From NCBI GenBank assembly GCA_029582165.1, contig CM055870.1, positions 4,675,332-4,739,331 of the forward strand: a stretch of 64,000 bases of DNA. The letters are read 5' to 3'. Positions 26,780 to 37,539 of the stretch are shown one piece after another. The translations under genes were made by a program, and so were the position numbers. The notes beneath the pieces are model-generated. The model saw only the letters and a list, made by a program, of their open reading frames with translations, was not told the origin of the DNA and did not search any database. This DNA is from Portulaca oleracea. Its lineage: Eukaryota > Streptophyta > Magnoliopsida > Caryophyllales > Portulacaceae. Position 1 is the first letter of the stretch. Every line of letters starts with the position of its first letter.

Positions 26780-27360
26780 TAAATCTCTCAAACAACACGT
26801 AATGTGTTGCCCCTAAAAAACTATTGTTATTATTGCTGTTATTGTATATATTGAGGAATAACAAGTTACAATTAGTGATGGAGTATATTAGTGATTACAA
26901 GTTACAACTATGATTGAAAAACCTAATTAATTTGGCCCAATTTGGGGTCCAAAATAAGCCATTCATTGTGCCATGTTGGGCTCAAAAGACACCAACTTGC
27001 ACAAAGCAGTCACTGGCAATGAGAAAGCAATAAATAAACAATTACAGCATACACAAAAATGCAAGTGCAATTTCCCTCGTGTACAATAGTAGAGACAAAC
27101 ACTCAAACGCCATACAATTCCCATGCAAAAGACAACACAAACCACTGATTGTAACAGTGTAACACTTTTAAGCCGGGGAAAAAAATGACATCTCATTTTA
27201 CACCAAAGTTCTTGACCTTAAATTACACACTTATTTCCTCCATCATAATCACTTAATTGGTGCCCAATTTGTCCAATAATATACACAATGTCCCTCAATC
27301 TGTTTTTTTTTTTTTCAACATGAAAGCAAGTAATTACACCCTTTATTAATCTATCTTTAT
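26780..27360. other. Intergenic: 3' flank of the ARO gene
   Basis: The 3' side of the minus-strand gene that ends at 27361. The poly-T/A tract near 27303-27315 and AATAAT-type motifs could belong to its 3' UTR. No further gene seen. Confidence 0.55.
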
Positions 27361-29259
27361 TTACTTACGCAACGAAGGGTGTCTTTGAGGAGTATGTCTT
27401 TGAGGAGTATGACTATCACCCCGGTAAAGATTCAGATGGCTAATCGCTTTTCCAATCATCTCCCTCGTGTGGGCCTCCTCAGGGCCCACAGGCTCGGACG
27501 CAGCCTGTTGGGCCGCGGACTGGAGGACGGCTAGGACCTTGGTTTGTTCCAAGGCCCGATGCTTGGTCGCATTTATGGCTAGGTAACACAGGAGGACCAG
27601 GCCATGGGCTTGGGCCCTCTTGTTGTCCCCTCGAACCAACCTCATCAATGGGGGAAGACCGTTGGACTCAATGATCGCCCTCGAGTGCTCCCGCCACAAA
27701 AAATTCTCTGGGGAAGCGAACTTCCCCAGAGCAATGGCGGCTTCAACTGCAACATCAACGTTGTTGTTATTGTTGGTGGTGGTGTTGTTGTCGAGTTGAC
27801 TGACTAGGGGCCCGATGACCCGGGTCTCTCTGGCCGGAAAGGTCCTTGCAAGGGCCCCCAAGGACCGAATAGCCGGGATCAAGAGACCCGAATCGTCCGA
27901 TTCACGGACCACCCTGAGAAGTTGGTCGACCACCGCCCTGGCGGCCGGCGAGGTGACCTTGAACGCCGACCGTCGCAGCTCGGCGTTAGATTCTGCCGCC
28001 AAGGTGATCTCGGCAATCGCCATGAGGCAGTTTTTTCGCAGCTCCCCGGATTCTTTCTCGATCAACTTGGCTAAACAAAGCAAGCCTTTCGTCTCGCTGA
28101 TGCTTTGGCTGTTGGAAAGACTATCTTTGGCGAGCTTCCATAGAGCCTTCGAACAGCTGATTTTGAGCTCTCGTTTGACTTCCGGAGTTTCGTTTTCCCG
28201 CTCTTTTCTGCTCTGTAACGCCCTGCTGCTAACCATCTCGGAGTACATCGCCGACATTGATAACGACGACGATAGAACTGGTTTTGGATTTGGTGCTCTG
28301 TTTTGATGATTGTCGTTGTTGATTTGCACGATTGAGTGAAAGGTGAGCCTACGGTTTAATTCTGGCTCGAATGTCTCGAAGGAGAGCAGAGATACCAGCG
28401 GCCGGATCACGTTCTCCCTCGCGAACTGCTCCTTCGCGAAGGAATCGTGTTCCGCCATGGTCGCCACCAATTCCGAAACCCTAATTTGGACCTTCATTGG
28501 AGAATCGTTGAGTACCTGGACGATTGCCGGAATTCCGAGGCTGTCGACGATGGCCTTGACTCTTTCGCGGTGGTTGGCGACGGTGTTGAGCGCGTTCGCG
28601 GCGGCGATTTGAGCCTCCGGCGAGGAAGATTCTTTGAGGAGTCTGAGGAGCGGTGGAATTCCGCCTTCTTCGACGATGAGCTGCTTGTTTCGGTCGTTGT
28701 CCTCCGCCAGGGCAGCGAGTTCGCTCGCCGCTTCGACTCGGTCGGAGATTTCGCCGGACATCTGGACGGTTGCGATGTACGACCACACCCACGCGATGAT
28801 CGGATCGTTGCTCGCCACCGGAGGAATCGACAGATTCCCGCCGGTGCCGGTGCAGTCGAGGACGGAGACGAGCCAGCACATGTCGGCGATGGAAGCTTCC
28901 AGAAGCGCGAGAACCTTCTTGAAGTCCGCCGCGGTCACCATCCGAACCACGCGGTGGAGGAAGCTGAGCCGCCGGCAGCGGCGGACGAGCGACAGAGCGC
29001 GGTGGAGGTTGCGCGAGACGTCGCCGGAGATGCGCCGGACAGGACGGTCGTAGAGCTGAGCGCCGGCTACGGAGGAGAGACGGACGGCGGAGCGGAGCAT
29101 GTTGGAGAGGCGGTCGACCTGCTTTCCGACGTCGGAGCAGTCGAGCTTGAAGAAGACGGCATCGGAGACGGCCTTACGGATGCGGTCAGAAAGAATGATC
29201 GGATAGGAGAGCTGCTCCTCCATCCGCCGGTTCTCCGCCGGCGGCGGCGCCGGTGACAT
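27361..29259 (-). CDS. ARO: ARMADILLO REPEAT ONLY (ARO)-type protein
   Basis: A single-exon gene for 632 residues. ARO proteins are plant armadillo-repeat scaffolds. ARO1 in pollen, and ARO2-4 elsewhere, act in polarised tip growth with the ROP GTPase machinery at the cell cortex. The N-terminal about 120 residues (LSYPIILSDRIRKAVSDA; DVGKQVDRLSNMLRSAVRL) form the helical domain typical of these proteins. Armadillo repeats follow from about residue 185, including EEGGIPPLLRLLKESSSP and AAANALNTVANH, and extend to about 600. The ATG at 29259 is supported by an in-frame TAA six codons upstream. Oddities are an Asn/Thr run (NNTTTNNNNN, about residues 489-498) between repeats, and a 15-bp tandem duplication giving HTPQRHTPQRH at the C-terminus. 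The gene is GC-rich relative to its flanks. Which of ARO1-4 it represents is not determined. Confidence 0.92.
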   Translation of the reverse strand: MSPAPPPAENRRMEEQLSYPIILSDRIRKAVSDAVFFKLDCSDVGKQVDRLSNMLRSAVRLSSVAGAQLYDRPVRRISGDVSRNLHRALSLVRRCRRLSFLHRVVRMVTAADFKKVLALLEASIADMCWLVSVLDCTGTGGNLSIPPVASNDPIIAWVWSYIATVQMSGEISDRVEAASELAALAEDNDRNKQLIVEEGGIPPLLRLLKESSSPEAQIAAANALNTVANHRERVKAIVDSLGIPAIVQVLNDSPMKVQIRVSELVATMAEHDSFAKEQFARENVIRPLVSLLSFETFEPELNRRLTFHSIVQINNDNHQNRAPNPKPVLSSSLSMSAMYSEMVSSRALQSRKERENETPEVKRELKISCSKALWKLAKDSLSNSQSISETKGLLCLAKLIEKESGELRKNCLMAIAEITLAAESNAELRRSAFKVTSPAARAVVDQLLRVVRESDDSGLLIPAIRSLGALARTFPARETRVIGPLVSQLDNNTTTNNNNNVDVAVEAAIALGKFASPENFLWREHSRAIIESNGLPPLMRLVRGDNKRAQAHGLVLLCYLAINATKHRALEQTKVLAVLQSAAQQAASEPVGPEEAHTREMIGKAISHLNLYRGDSHTPQRHTPQRHPSLRK

Positions 29260-30689
29260 GGCTTCGCCGGAAAGTTAAGAAGAAGAAACAGAGTGAGAAG
29301 AAGAAACAATGGAGAACAGAGGATGGGGATTTTTGGTTTATTTTTCGAAGGGAGAAAAAAAGGGAAAAAGAGGTTTGGTTTGGTGAGGAATTTAGGGGAT
29401 AACGTAAGTATAATAATAGTAGTAGTAGTAGTAGGCAGGAGTGTGTGTCACTTAGAATGGGATTTATGTATTTGTAGGCAAGCCAAGTGTAGTATGCATT
29501 TAACTGTTTCTGCACACACACATTTATAATTGGAAAATGATAAATATTTTTGGGACATAATATAAATTAACCAAAATTCTATCATAGTTGAATTTATTTT
29601 CAACTATGGTAGTTGAAAATTTTATATCATTCATTTATTAAGAATAGATAATATTTTTTAAAAAGATTTATATCCTCCTAAACATGATTAATTATTGTAT
29701 CAAGCTACTTTGATCAACCTACATTGATTTTGAATTTGTGATAAAATTAATGATCTTTTCACTTTTCAACTACGATAGTTGAAAAAAAGTCAACTACGGT
29801 AGAATTTCCTTTAAAATATTCAATTTTGTAAAAATTATAACTTAACATATAGATTTACTTATTGTAACAAGTCCTATTGTGAATATATATATTAATTTTA
29901 ATTTTTAATGACAAAATTAAGGGTAATTATACATTTCAACTACCATAGTTGAAAATAAATTCAACTATGGTAGAATTTCCTATATTAAGTGTCTTGTCAT
30001 ATATAAAATTATATATTCATAAATTAAGATAAAAAAATTTATGTTTGACTTCTATAATTATAATAATACATACAAATGATGTAAAATCACATTTTTATCT
30101 ATTTTTAAAATTTATAAAAAGACATCTAAAACATACCTAATGGATGGGGTTCATTCATTAAGATTTAAGATGTCAATTTTGATTGTTAGCATGGCTAACA
30201 CATTTCAAGCTTCTTATAATTCAATATTACTTAGGTCACGAAATATTTATCTTTTTATCTAATTTTTTTAAACAAATATTTGTCTCTTCTACAATTTCAA
30301 AAATGGTTAAATTAAATATGGATTGTTTGGATAAATCACAAACTTTTTACCCCAATTTCAATATATATTAGACTTCTCAAATTAGCTAAATTGACAAATA
30401 TCATGAACAGAGTGGCGGTACATAACGCCATGCATGCTCTGCTCTCCAATTAGGCTTCAACATTTCAAGTTTTATACTGTGTACATGTCATGTGCTTAGG
30501 GGTGGGTATTGGCCTATTGGGTAACCATCGGGCAGAATTAAGATAGGCTTGTTAATTTGATGCTCCCGGGGATAAGGTAAAGTTAGTTAGAGAGGTTTGT
30601 TAAATTTGGATAAAAATTTAAAAGTTAAGTGCTCAAAATATTGGTAAAGAAGTGTAAGTCTAGGTTATATCATGGCAGAATCATCTGCG
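29260..30689. other. Intergenic: 5' flank of ARO gene, then repeat DNA
   Basis: 29260-29530 contains CT-rich leader sequence (minus strand) and a short trinucleotide TAC/GTA run near 29413-29434, probably the ARO 5' UTR and promoter. Beyond it lies the palindromic element at 29571-29980, then AT-rich DNA with no gene. Confidence 0.6.
29571..29980. mobile_element. Foldback repeat cluster with CAACTATGGTAGTTG hairpins
   Basis: Three arms carry the same text. The left arm at 29571-29625 (AATTCTATCATAGTTGAATT, then TTTTCAACTATGGTAGTTG) is inversely repeated at 29930-29980 and, in shorter form, at 29766-29812. Each arm contains its own small palindrome CAACTAYSRTAGTTG. Perfect flanking duplications were not found. 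It may be one foldback element with an inner duplication or two overlapping ones. Confidence 0.6.
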
Positions 30690-30904
30690 GTCAGTACTGC
30701 TTTTATCACAGGCAGTTTGCCACAACTCACCGCAGTTTGCCACAAATCATTACTTTTCTCTCTCCTCACTCTTCCCTCTCTTCACTTTTCTCCTCTACTT
30801 TTTACATTCTCTCTCCTCACCTACCCAACATACCAATAACCCACCACAATTCCACCACACCCCACCACACCACACCGGAAAATACCGCAGAAAAGAACAG
30901 GGCC
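30690..30904. mobile_element. Tourist/Harbinger-like MITE, left end degraded
   Basis: The right end ACCGCAGAAAAGAACAGGGCC is intact and the body matches 26565-26779 closely (CCACAAATCATTACTTTTCT, then TACCAATAACCC). The left terminus is mutated around 30680-30700 and no matched TTA/TAA duplications are visible. Confidence 0.75.
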
Positions 30905-31020
30905 GGAGTGAATGATCGTATTTGCTCTTATAAAGAGCACAATCGAATCTGAATTTGACATTGGTCGAATTGACCAAATGTTTAGCTATAATATTTCTCT
31001 TTTTTTTTTATTGTTTGAAG

Positions 31021-31260
31021 TAGTGTCGGTAAAAATTTGGATCCGGGTAAATTCGGTCAATGTTAAAATTCGGATGAGAAATTTATGTCCGGACCCGATT
31101 TTATTTCAGGTCCGACAATTCGGACGAAGCTAAGATCGGGTTCGGACAATAGAAAAAAGATAAATTTTATGTCCGAAAATTCAGTCAATATCAAAATTCG
31201 AACGAAAAATCTATATTAGACCCAATTTTTTCCAGATCAAACAAAATTTTGCCAGCTCTA
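31021..31260. mobile_element. hAT-like MITE, 240 bp, near-perfect 8-bp TSD
   Basis: The left end TAGTGTCGGTAAAAATTTGG pairs imperfectly with the right end, which on the minus strand reads TAGAGCTGGCAAAATTTTGT. It is flanked by GTTTGAAG (31013-31020) and GTTCGAAG (31261-31268), an 8-bp duplication with one mismatch. The interior is repeats of AAAATTCGGACGA/GTCCGGACCCGA, related to the sequences at 19560 and 49392. TAGNGNYGG termini plus 8-bp duplications indicate hAT. Confidence 0.75.
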
Positions 31261-31268
31261 GTTCGAAG

Positions 31269-32702
31269 TCGATTTGACTTGTTAGTTCTATTCAAATTAA
31301 CCGACTCAAAAAAAGGGTCACGAGATCAATTTCTCGTACAAATTTATCATTGACTGAATTAGGTCAACCTAAATTTGCTCGAACCTGAATTTTTCCTACC
31401 ATTAGATAGGATTATAGCACAAGACACCACAATTAAGAATGGAAGTGTCGGTGAGTGTAGGTGTTAGCAACTGCTAATTAGTTGCTGGTGATTAAATACA
31501 TGCATCTGGATTTAGAGTTTGGGAAGAGTCCTCATTATAAATGTGGGTTATATCAGTACTTGCAAATAGGAAAAGTTATCTTTATATTGTACTATAAAAT
31601 AGTTGAAACATTTTTTTTTTCTCTTAAATTCTTATATTGTATTGCACTCTTAATTTTATGTTTGTTTGCACTAAATCCCGACAAAATTAACAAATATTAA
31701 CTAATCCATGCATTAATTAGTGTTATTGGATGAATAGACCAAGCGATAACAAACAAATTAAAGAATGATCTTTGTTGTCATTTGCATTGCTTTCGAGTTG
31801 TGATTGGTAGATTACTAGGTTCAATATAATTCATATATAATTAAACATTTAGAGAAGTTAAAGTAGGTTTGGATGGATCGGATAAAATTAGGTTTGGATG
31901 GATTGAATTGGACAAGTTATGATGCTTTTTTGGAGAATTGTGTTTTTAGAGAGGATTTTGTTGAGGAATTGTGTAAGGTTTGGATTGGATTGGATTGGAA
32001 AGAGTTAACAATCTAAAAAAAGATAGTGGATGAAACTTTGAAATTTTTAATGGATGAAATTTACGTAGTCTGTATTTTTAAAGGCTCAGCAAGCTGACAC
32101 TTCTGTAATGTTTGAGTAAGTAAATAGGGCATGCACTCCAATTAGGCTTCTATATTTCAAGTTTTAACTTCAACTATATACATCCCTATTTTAGCAAGTT
32201 TTTAAAAACTGTAATATGTGCTCATTACTATCTGTTAATAAGTAAACATCATAAGATACTAAACAAAATTGTAGAAAAAAAATGATAATTATATGATAAT
32301 TAATATCTTAGGAGAGTGGTGAAGGAACAGGTGGACGGGACCGAGCTACAGCCCCACGGTTTTGTTGTGTATAACTAATATCTCGAATATATGGTATTAT
32401 AAGCTAAACAAAATTCAGCTGGATTTTATTATTATGGTCCCCATAAAATATTGAATCTAATATACAGTCTCTTTCATGATCGTAACTGACTTCTAGGATC
32501 AATGCATGTACTTAGGGTGTTAATATCTATATATGATATGATGATCATCATGATTCTTAATGGATTCATTCAAATATAACAAGCAATGAACTATTAATGA
32601 GATCATATTCTTTAAATGGCAAAGAAAATATGTCAACATGTTTTACTATTCTAGTAGTTTACCAAGATGGCTACTATTAGCCCAAAGATGATGGTGTTTT
32701 CT
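31269..32702. other. Intergenic, AT-rich, no gene
   Basis: Further decayed TTCGAACCTGAATTTTTCC-type hAT-related text continues to about 31400. From 31860 a stretch GGATGGATTGAATTGGACAAG resembles one at 4490-4600 (GGATGGATTGGATAAGTT), indicating another interspersed repeat. No coding sequence recognised. Confidence 0.55.
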
Positions 32703-35700
32703 TGTAATACCCCGCCCTAAATCATACATATTACAGTAGTTAATCTATTTTAATTAGTTATAATTTGTTAATTAAAAACTTTGTACCTTGTGGTTAGCTA
32801 ATGGTGACAGGTCTCGGAGGAATGGCGAAGCGGCAAATTTTACCGATCAAAATTCTTAATCGAATTTTGTTACAGTATATTTTGGACCTTATTATATAAT
32901 TATTGTAGGTTCTATGACTTTATTTTAAAATCGGGTTAAGTACTGTTTCAATTTTTTTCGGCCAAACGGTTTAAATTTAATTTACCGATTTTACCGTCTT
33001 TTTAACCCGCATAAATTAAATACATTTTATAGCTATCATCTACTACCAATTTTATGTCTCTTTAATTAAGGTATTAGTATTATAATTGGAGTAATGATAT
33101 TATTATTTTTAGTGTTATTAGTTAAGTTAATTGGGAGGGTTAGTATTAATACGTTAAGAGGGAGTCAAAGGGGCTTTGTTTTTTCAAAAAAATTGATAAC
33201 TCATCTCAGCCCTTCCCCTCTCCCACAGCACCGAGCAGCAACACCCCCCCTGCCCCTGTGTTTTTGGCCGGCACCGGCAGCTTTTCCGGCCAAGATTCCG
33301 GCGGCCGGTTGCTCCTCTTCCATTTCTACACTTCCTTGCTCATTCTTGTCATCTCTTTCAAGTGGTATTCATCTTATTCCTTCATCTCCATTGATATACA
33401 ATCTGAGTTTTGATGTTTTACATGTACTAATTTATTATTCATCCTTCTAATCACCTCTCTTTTTCATAAATTTCAAAGTATATGTTAGTAGAGTTGATTT
33501 TAGGGACAAACTACATGTGTTTAGTGAGGTTTGGTGAATCTTTTGAGAGAGTTGTGTTTCTTGTTGAAGAGATTGATATTTATGGTTTTTGCATGTGGTA
33601 TTTGATGACAATTTGAAGGTTAGTTTCTGTTTTGAAAGGGGTAAATAGATTAATCATGTTTAATTGGGTTTTTTATGTGTAATTAGTGAGGAAAATTGTG
33701 AAAGCTATGGTGTGATTTAAGTGCATGTAACTTGGTGTTGTTGCATGTGAATTTTACAAGTGTGGATGCTAATTTTAGAGGCTTAAATTCTGGAAATTTA
33801 TGAGGAATTGGGTATATTGCAATAGGTGTTTCATTAGTGGAAAGGTTGGATGCAAGTAAACTATGCATGAGGGCAAAATCTGACCCTAAACATTCTGCCC
33901 AAAATGTGATTTTTATGGGAGATGTTAAAATTAGTTTTGAGCCCAGAATATGGTGTAAAAATGTAGCCAAGAATGTTAGTAAACACCGGGCTTTGGAATT
34001 TCGGGTTTTCGATTTGTATAGCTCAAGTTAGAGCCAAAACCGTAAAGGTATGTTTTTATATACGAATTTGGAGTCAGTGTTTTGTTGGGCATTTTCCGTC
34101 CATATGGAGTTGGAGTTTGAGAAAGTGTTCAACATAAGAGTTGTAGGAGACGTTTCAAGCTTTCCGAAAATGTATGGTATGGGTCAAACCGATATCGGGA
34201 GAGTGAGTTATAGCACCCGGAAGCGGGGCTGCGAAACTGGAATTTTCTGGGTAATTGATAAATGCATTAATTGGGTTAAAGGTTATTATATTGAGCTTAT
34301 AATTGGTTTTATGGGTGTGTAACCTAAGTCATACGACCTTTATGATATATTCCATAAGTAGGAACCATGGAACTCGGTTTTAAAGGTTTTAAGGAACCCC
34401 GAGATCTTTTAAACTATTCTACGTTTCGCTTTAATTTACCGAAAACTCATAAATTTAAGGAAATGAGTTCATTTTACTTTAGAGTTTTAAAGTCTCTTTG
34501 AGAAATTTAAGGTCTATATTTTACAAGTATTCTTTAAGTCATAGAGCTCCTTTGAGTTTAAAGGAAATTACAAAGTTCTATTGATTTGGTCTAAACGACA
34601 AAATCGCACATAAGAGTATATTTCCGTATTTCACTGTTGCTGTCCGGAGCTTTTTTCGGGCTCTTCTCACCCTGTTTAGCCTCTGGCCCAGTTGACAAAC
34701 TTGTGGATTATGTTTTTCCCTTTCCGAAAAGTACTCGCATAGCGAAATCCGAATTTTATAGCCCGAGTTACGACCAAAATACTATTGTCATAAAAACCTG
34801 AAATTTTTATACGATTTATTTCCAAAACTCTTTTGTGAGGCCCTATGCCCTCACCTTTTCATAGCTTCTATTCTAATACCGAACTCTATCGTTTTAAGCT
34901 CAAAGTTCAGCCTCGACCCGAGCCATTCCCCGGCCGAGATCACCCCCGAGCAGTCCACACGTTCAAGGTACGCGAATTGTCCAACTCTTCGCTCCTTAAT
35001 GTTTACGATTTATGCCTTATATTTACGATCTATGCTTTATGTTCACGATTTATGTTTTATGTTTGCGGTTTATGCAAATGTTTACGGTTTATGTTTTATG
35101 GTTATAATTTATGTTTTATGTTTACGATTTATGTTGAAAGTTTATGGTTTACGTTAAAGGTTTCCGGTTTATGTTTATGTTTACGGTTTACGATAAATGT
35201 TTACGATTTATGTTAAAGGTTTACAGTTTATGCTAATTTATGCTTTTATGATTATTCATGGTTTTAAGTGGTCCCATTTTATGGATTCTATGTTCTATGT
35301 TCTAGCTAGTTACGATAAGTGCTAGCCTTTTATGTTTTAGATGCTCCTGATCAGAGTGTCCTAGACCTGGCCAGTGTCTGACTGCATAGCAGTCACCCAT
35401 CCAAACTCCAGATCGGTTTGGGCGTTTAGGCGCGAGATGCTTTGCATCGATCTAAAGGGGACCCAAAACTCTTAAGTTTATGTATTTACTTCTAAGTTCA
35501 TGTGACATGTTCTTTCTTTATGAACTCAAGTTACTCTTACTCATGTATAAATCTATGTTCATGTCTTTTCAAGTTAATGTTTTATTACCCCTTCCCCGTT
35601 TTCAAAATGAATTTAAATGCCGGCACTAAAACCGTTTTCGAACGGTTTGACGTGTTGGAGGTTTACGTACTGAGTGTTTCCCCACTCACTTTTCGCAATG

Positions 35701-36097
35701 TTTTAATGTTTTGTTTTAGGGGGTCCGAGCACCCAAGGTAAAGGCAAAGGCAAGCAGGGGTAATCACGTGTTGCAAGCAAGGTAGTCATGGTTGAAGTAT
35801 TTGGGTCGGCTTGAGAGTCGCATGTTTTTGAAGTAACCATGTTTATGGAAGAAGTTGTTTTAGTTTTAAGCTATGTTTAAGTTTATATGCTTTATCCAAG
35901 GGTTGTATAAGTTTTATATGTGAAGGTTTTTAAGTTAGTAAGTTATCTTGTGGTTTTGGAAGTTTCTTTGGTGTTGTTGCCTTGTCTCTTTTGGGAGACG
36001 GCGGTAATGCCTCGACCTAAGGTGTTCCGCTGCGCTAATCACAGGTTTGGGATTCTAAGTATAGTCTTAATCTTGTGATTAAGGTTGGGGCGTTACA
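32703..36097. mobile_element. Apparent solo LTR of a long-LTR (probably Ty3-type) retrotransposon
   Basis: 3395 bp starting TGTAATACCCCGCCC and ending GGTTGGGGCGTTACA, so the ends form a TG...CA inverted pair (TGTAAYRCCCC/GGGGCGTTACA). The 5-bp flanks are identical: TTTCT at 32698-32702 and 36098-36102. I found no internal second LTR, no gag-pol frame and no primer-binding site, so recombination to a solo LTR is the simplest reading. Assignment to Ty3/gypsy rests on the length and the TGTAACRCCCC terminus and is inference. A non-autonomous element with very short LTRs is the alternative. Confidence 0.78.
34990..35240 (+). repeat. Degenerate TTTACGRTTTATGTT tandem array inside the LTR
   Basis: About fifteen imperfect copies of a 10-20-bp motif such as TTTACGGTTTATGTTTTATG run head to tail. 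They give artefactual open frames without protein character. Confidence 0.8.
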
Positions 36098-36312
36098 TTT
36101 CTTCATTTAGGGAGGCCAATGGCATTATTGAATTGGCAAGAGAAAAGTACTAATGATTAAAATAGACCTATTTAGATTTTTGAAATCTTATGTCAATCTC
36201 AACCTTTAGCTCAAATTCAACAAGATTTTTTCAGTATATAGCTTCACATATTTGGCTTGTACAACAAAATATCTCCAATGCCTAATTAATCCTAGATTTT
36301 GGGTTATAAAAA

Positions 36313-36870
36313 GGGTTTTTGGATGATAATATACCGACCTTTGGGGGTATTGGATTGTAATATACCAACCTTTACTATTGGATAGTAATATCACTGACCT
36401 TTATACCTAGGTGACATTATTATACTAACAGTAACTAAGGAGGTGGTAAACCGGTTTTCATGCGCGCTAACATGGCTGGCGAAAGGGAAAAAACTGTCCC
36501 AAGCCAATAACCTCATTAATCCCTTAGTTTTTCTTACTAACTCACATTACAAGACATTGGTTAGTTGTGTTTCACGTCTGTACGAAGACCAGTTCACCAC
36601 CCCGTTAGTCACTGTGTTAAGGCCTATTTTTTTTTAACGTGGGTTAGTAAGAAAAACGGAGGGGTTAACGGAGTTATTGGGCAAGGGCCGATTATTCTCC
36701 CTCTGTCTTTCACATCAAAATCGAGACCAGTTAACCAGCCACCACCCTCTTAGTCACTGTTGGTATAATAATATCACCTAAGTATAAAGGTCAGGGATGT
36801 CCAAATAGTAAAAGTCGGTATATTACAATCAAATACCCCCAAAGGTCAGCATATTGTCATCCAATATCCC
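36313..36870. mobile_element. Foldback MULE-like element, family B, copy 2 (perfect 9-bp TSD)
   Basis: 558 bp starting GGGTTTTTGGATGATAATAT and ending ATTGTCATCCAATATCCC, with perfect TTATAAAAA duplications at 36304-36312 and 36871-36879. The terminal inverted repeats are about 145 bp long (GACCTTTGGGGGTATT... in both arms). The core carries a second internal inversion (TTTTTCTTACTAAC against GTTAGTAAGAAAAACGG). Confidence 0.9.
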
Positions 36871-36879
36871 TTATAAAAA

Positions 36880-37539
36880 TGGGATACAAATAAGTCTATC
36901 CTTCCAATTTTCAGTAGAACACAATATGTTAAAGTATTACCTCCGCTCTTAAATGAATGTCAAATTTTTTAACTACCATATCCCTTTTTATTATCAATTT
37001 TACAATTTCAATAATTAAAATGTTCATTTTACCTTTATTAATGAATGAGAGATTTTATTTCACTTTTTAAAATATTTCTTCCTCCTTGTGAAAGTATGTC
37101 CAAGTCCAATTCTCTTACTTAATTTTCTAGGTATATTAGGCTCCTAAAGATAGTTTAAATGACACTCAATTAGATACAAATTGGTCTATTCCTCTAACTT
37201 TCAGTAGAACACAAAATGTCAAGTACAGACTGATTCATTTTGATTTGAATGATAAAGTATCTTCATAATTGTAAACAAATGTCACTATATCATATATACG
37301 AAGGGCATGTTCTTTTGTATTGGAAATATGGCTCTAACCAGTTCTTTCCATTAACACTTACAATTGGTACTACTCCCATTATAGGTCCCACTTTTACGGG
37401 GTTGAATGACATTCAGATCATCGTAACCACCTTACCAAAAATGAAAGCAAAGGCAATGACAAGTTCGCAGGTACAACAAATCATCAAGATGTACAAAAAT
37501 GTATGGAGCAGAGCCAATTGGTAATCCTGAATTAGCTCG
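36880..37539. other. Intergenic: 3' flank of the amine oxidase gene
   Basis: Convergent 3' side of the minus-strand gene ending at 37540, with probable 3' UTR at about 37300-37539. A decayed Stowaway-like stretch (ACCTCCGCTCTTAAATGAAT) lies near 36940. No other gene was seen. Confidence 0.55.

Noticed and set aside
28447..29256. Long plus-strand open frame opposite the ARO gene
   Set aside because: It is a shadow of the GC-rich ARO coding frame with no protein-like features of its own.
33094..35216. Open frames inside the LTR
   Set aside because: Simple-sequence composition (TTTACGATTTATG array, Pro/Ser-rich text); no gag or pol motifs.
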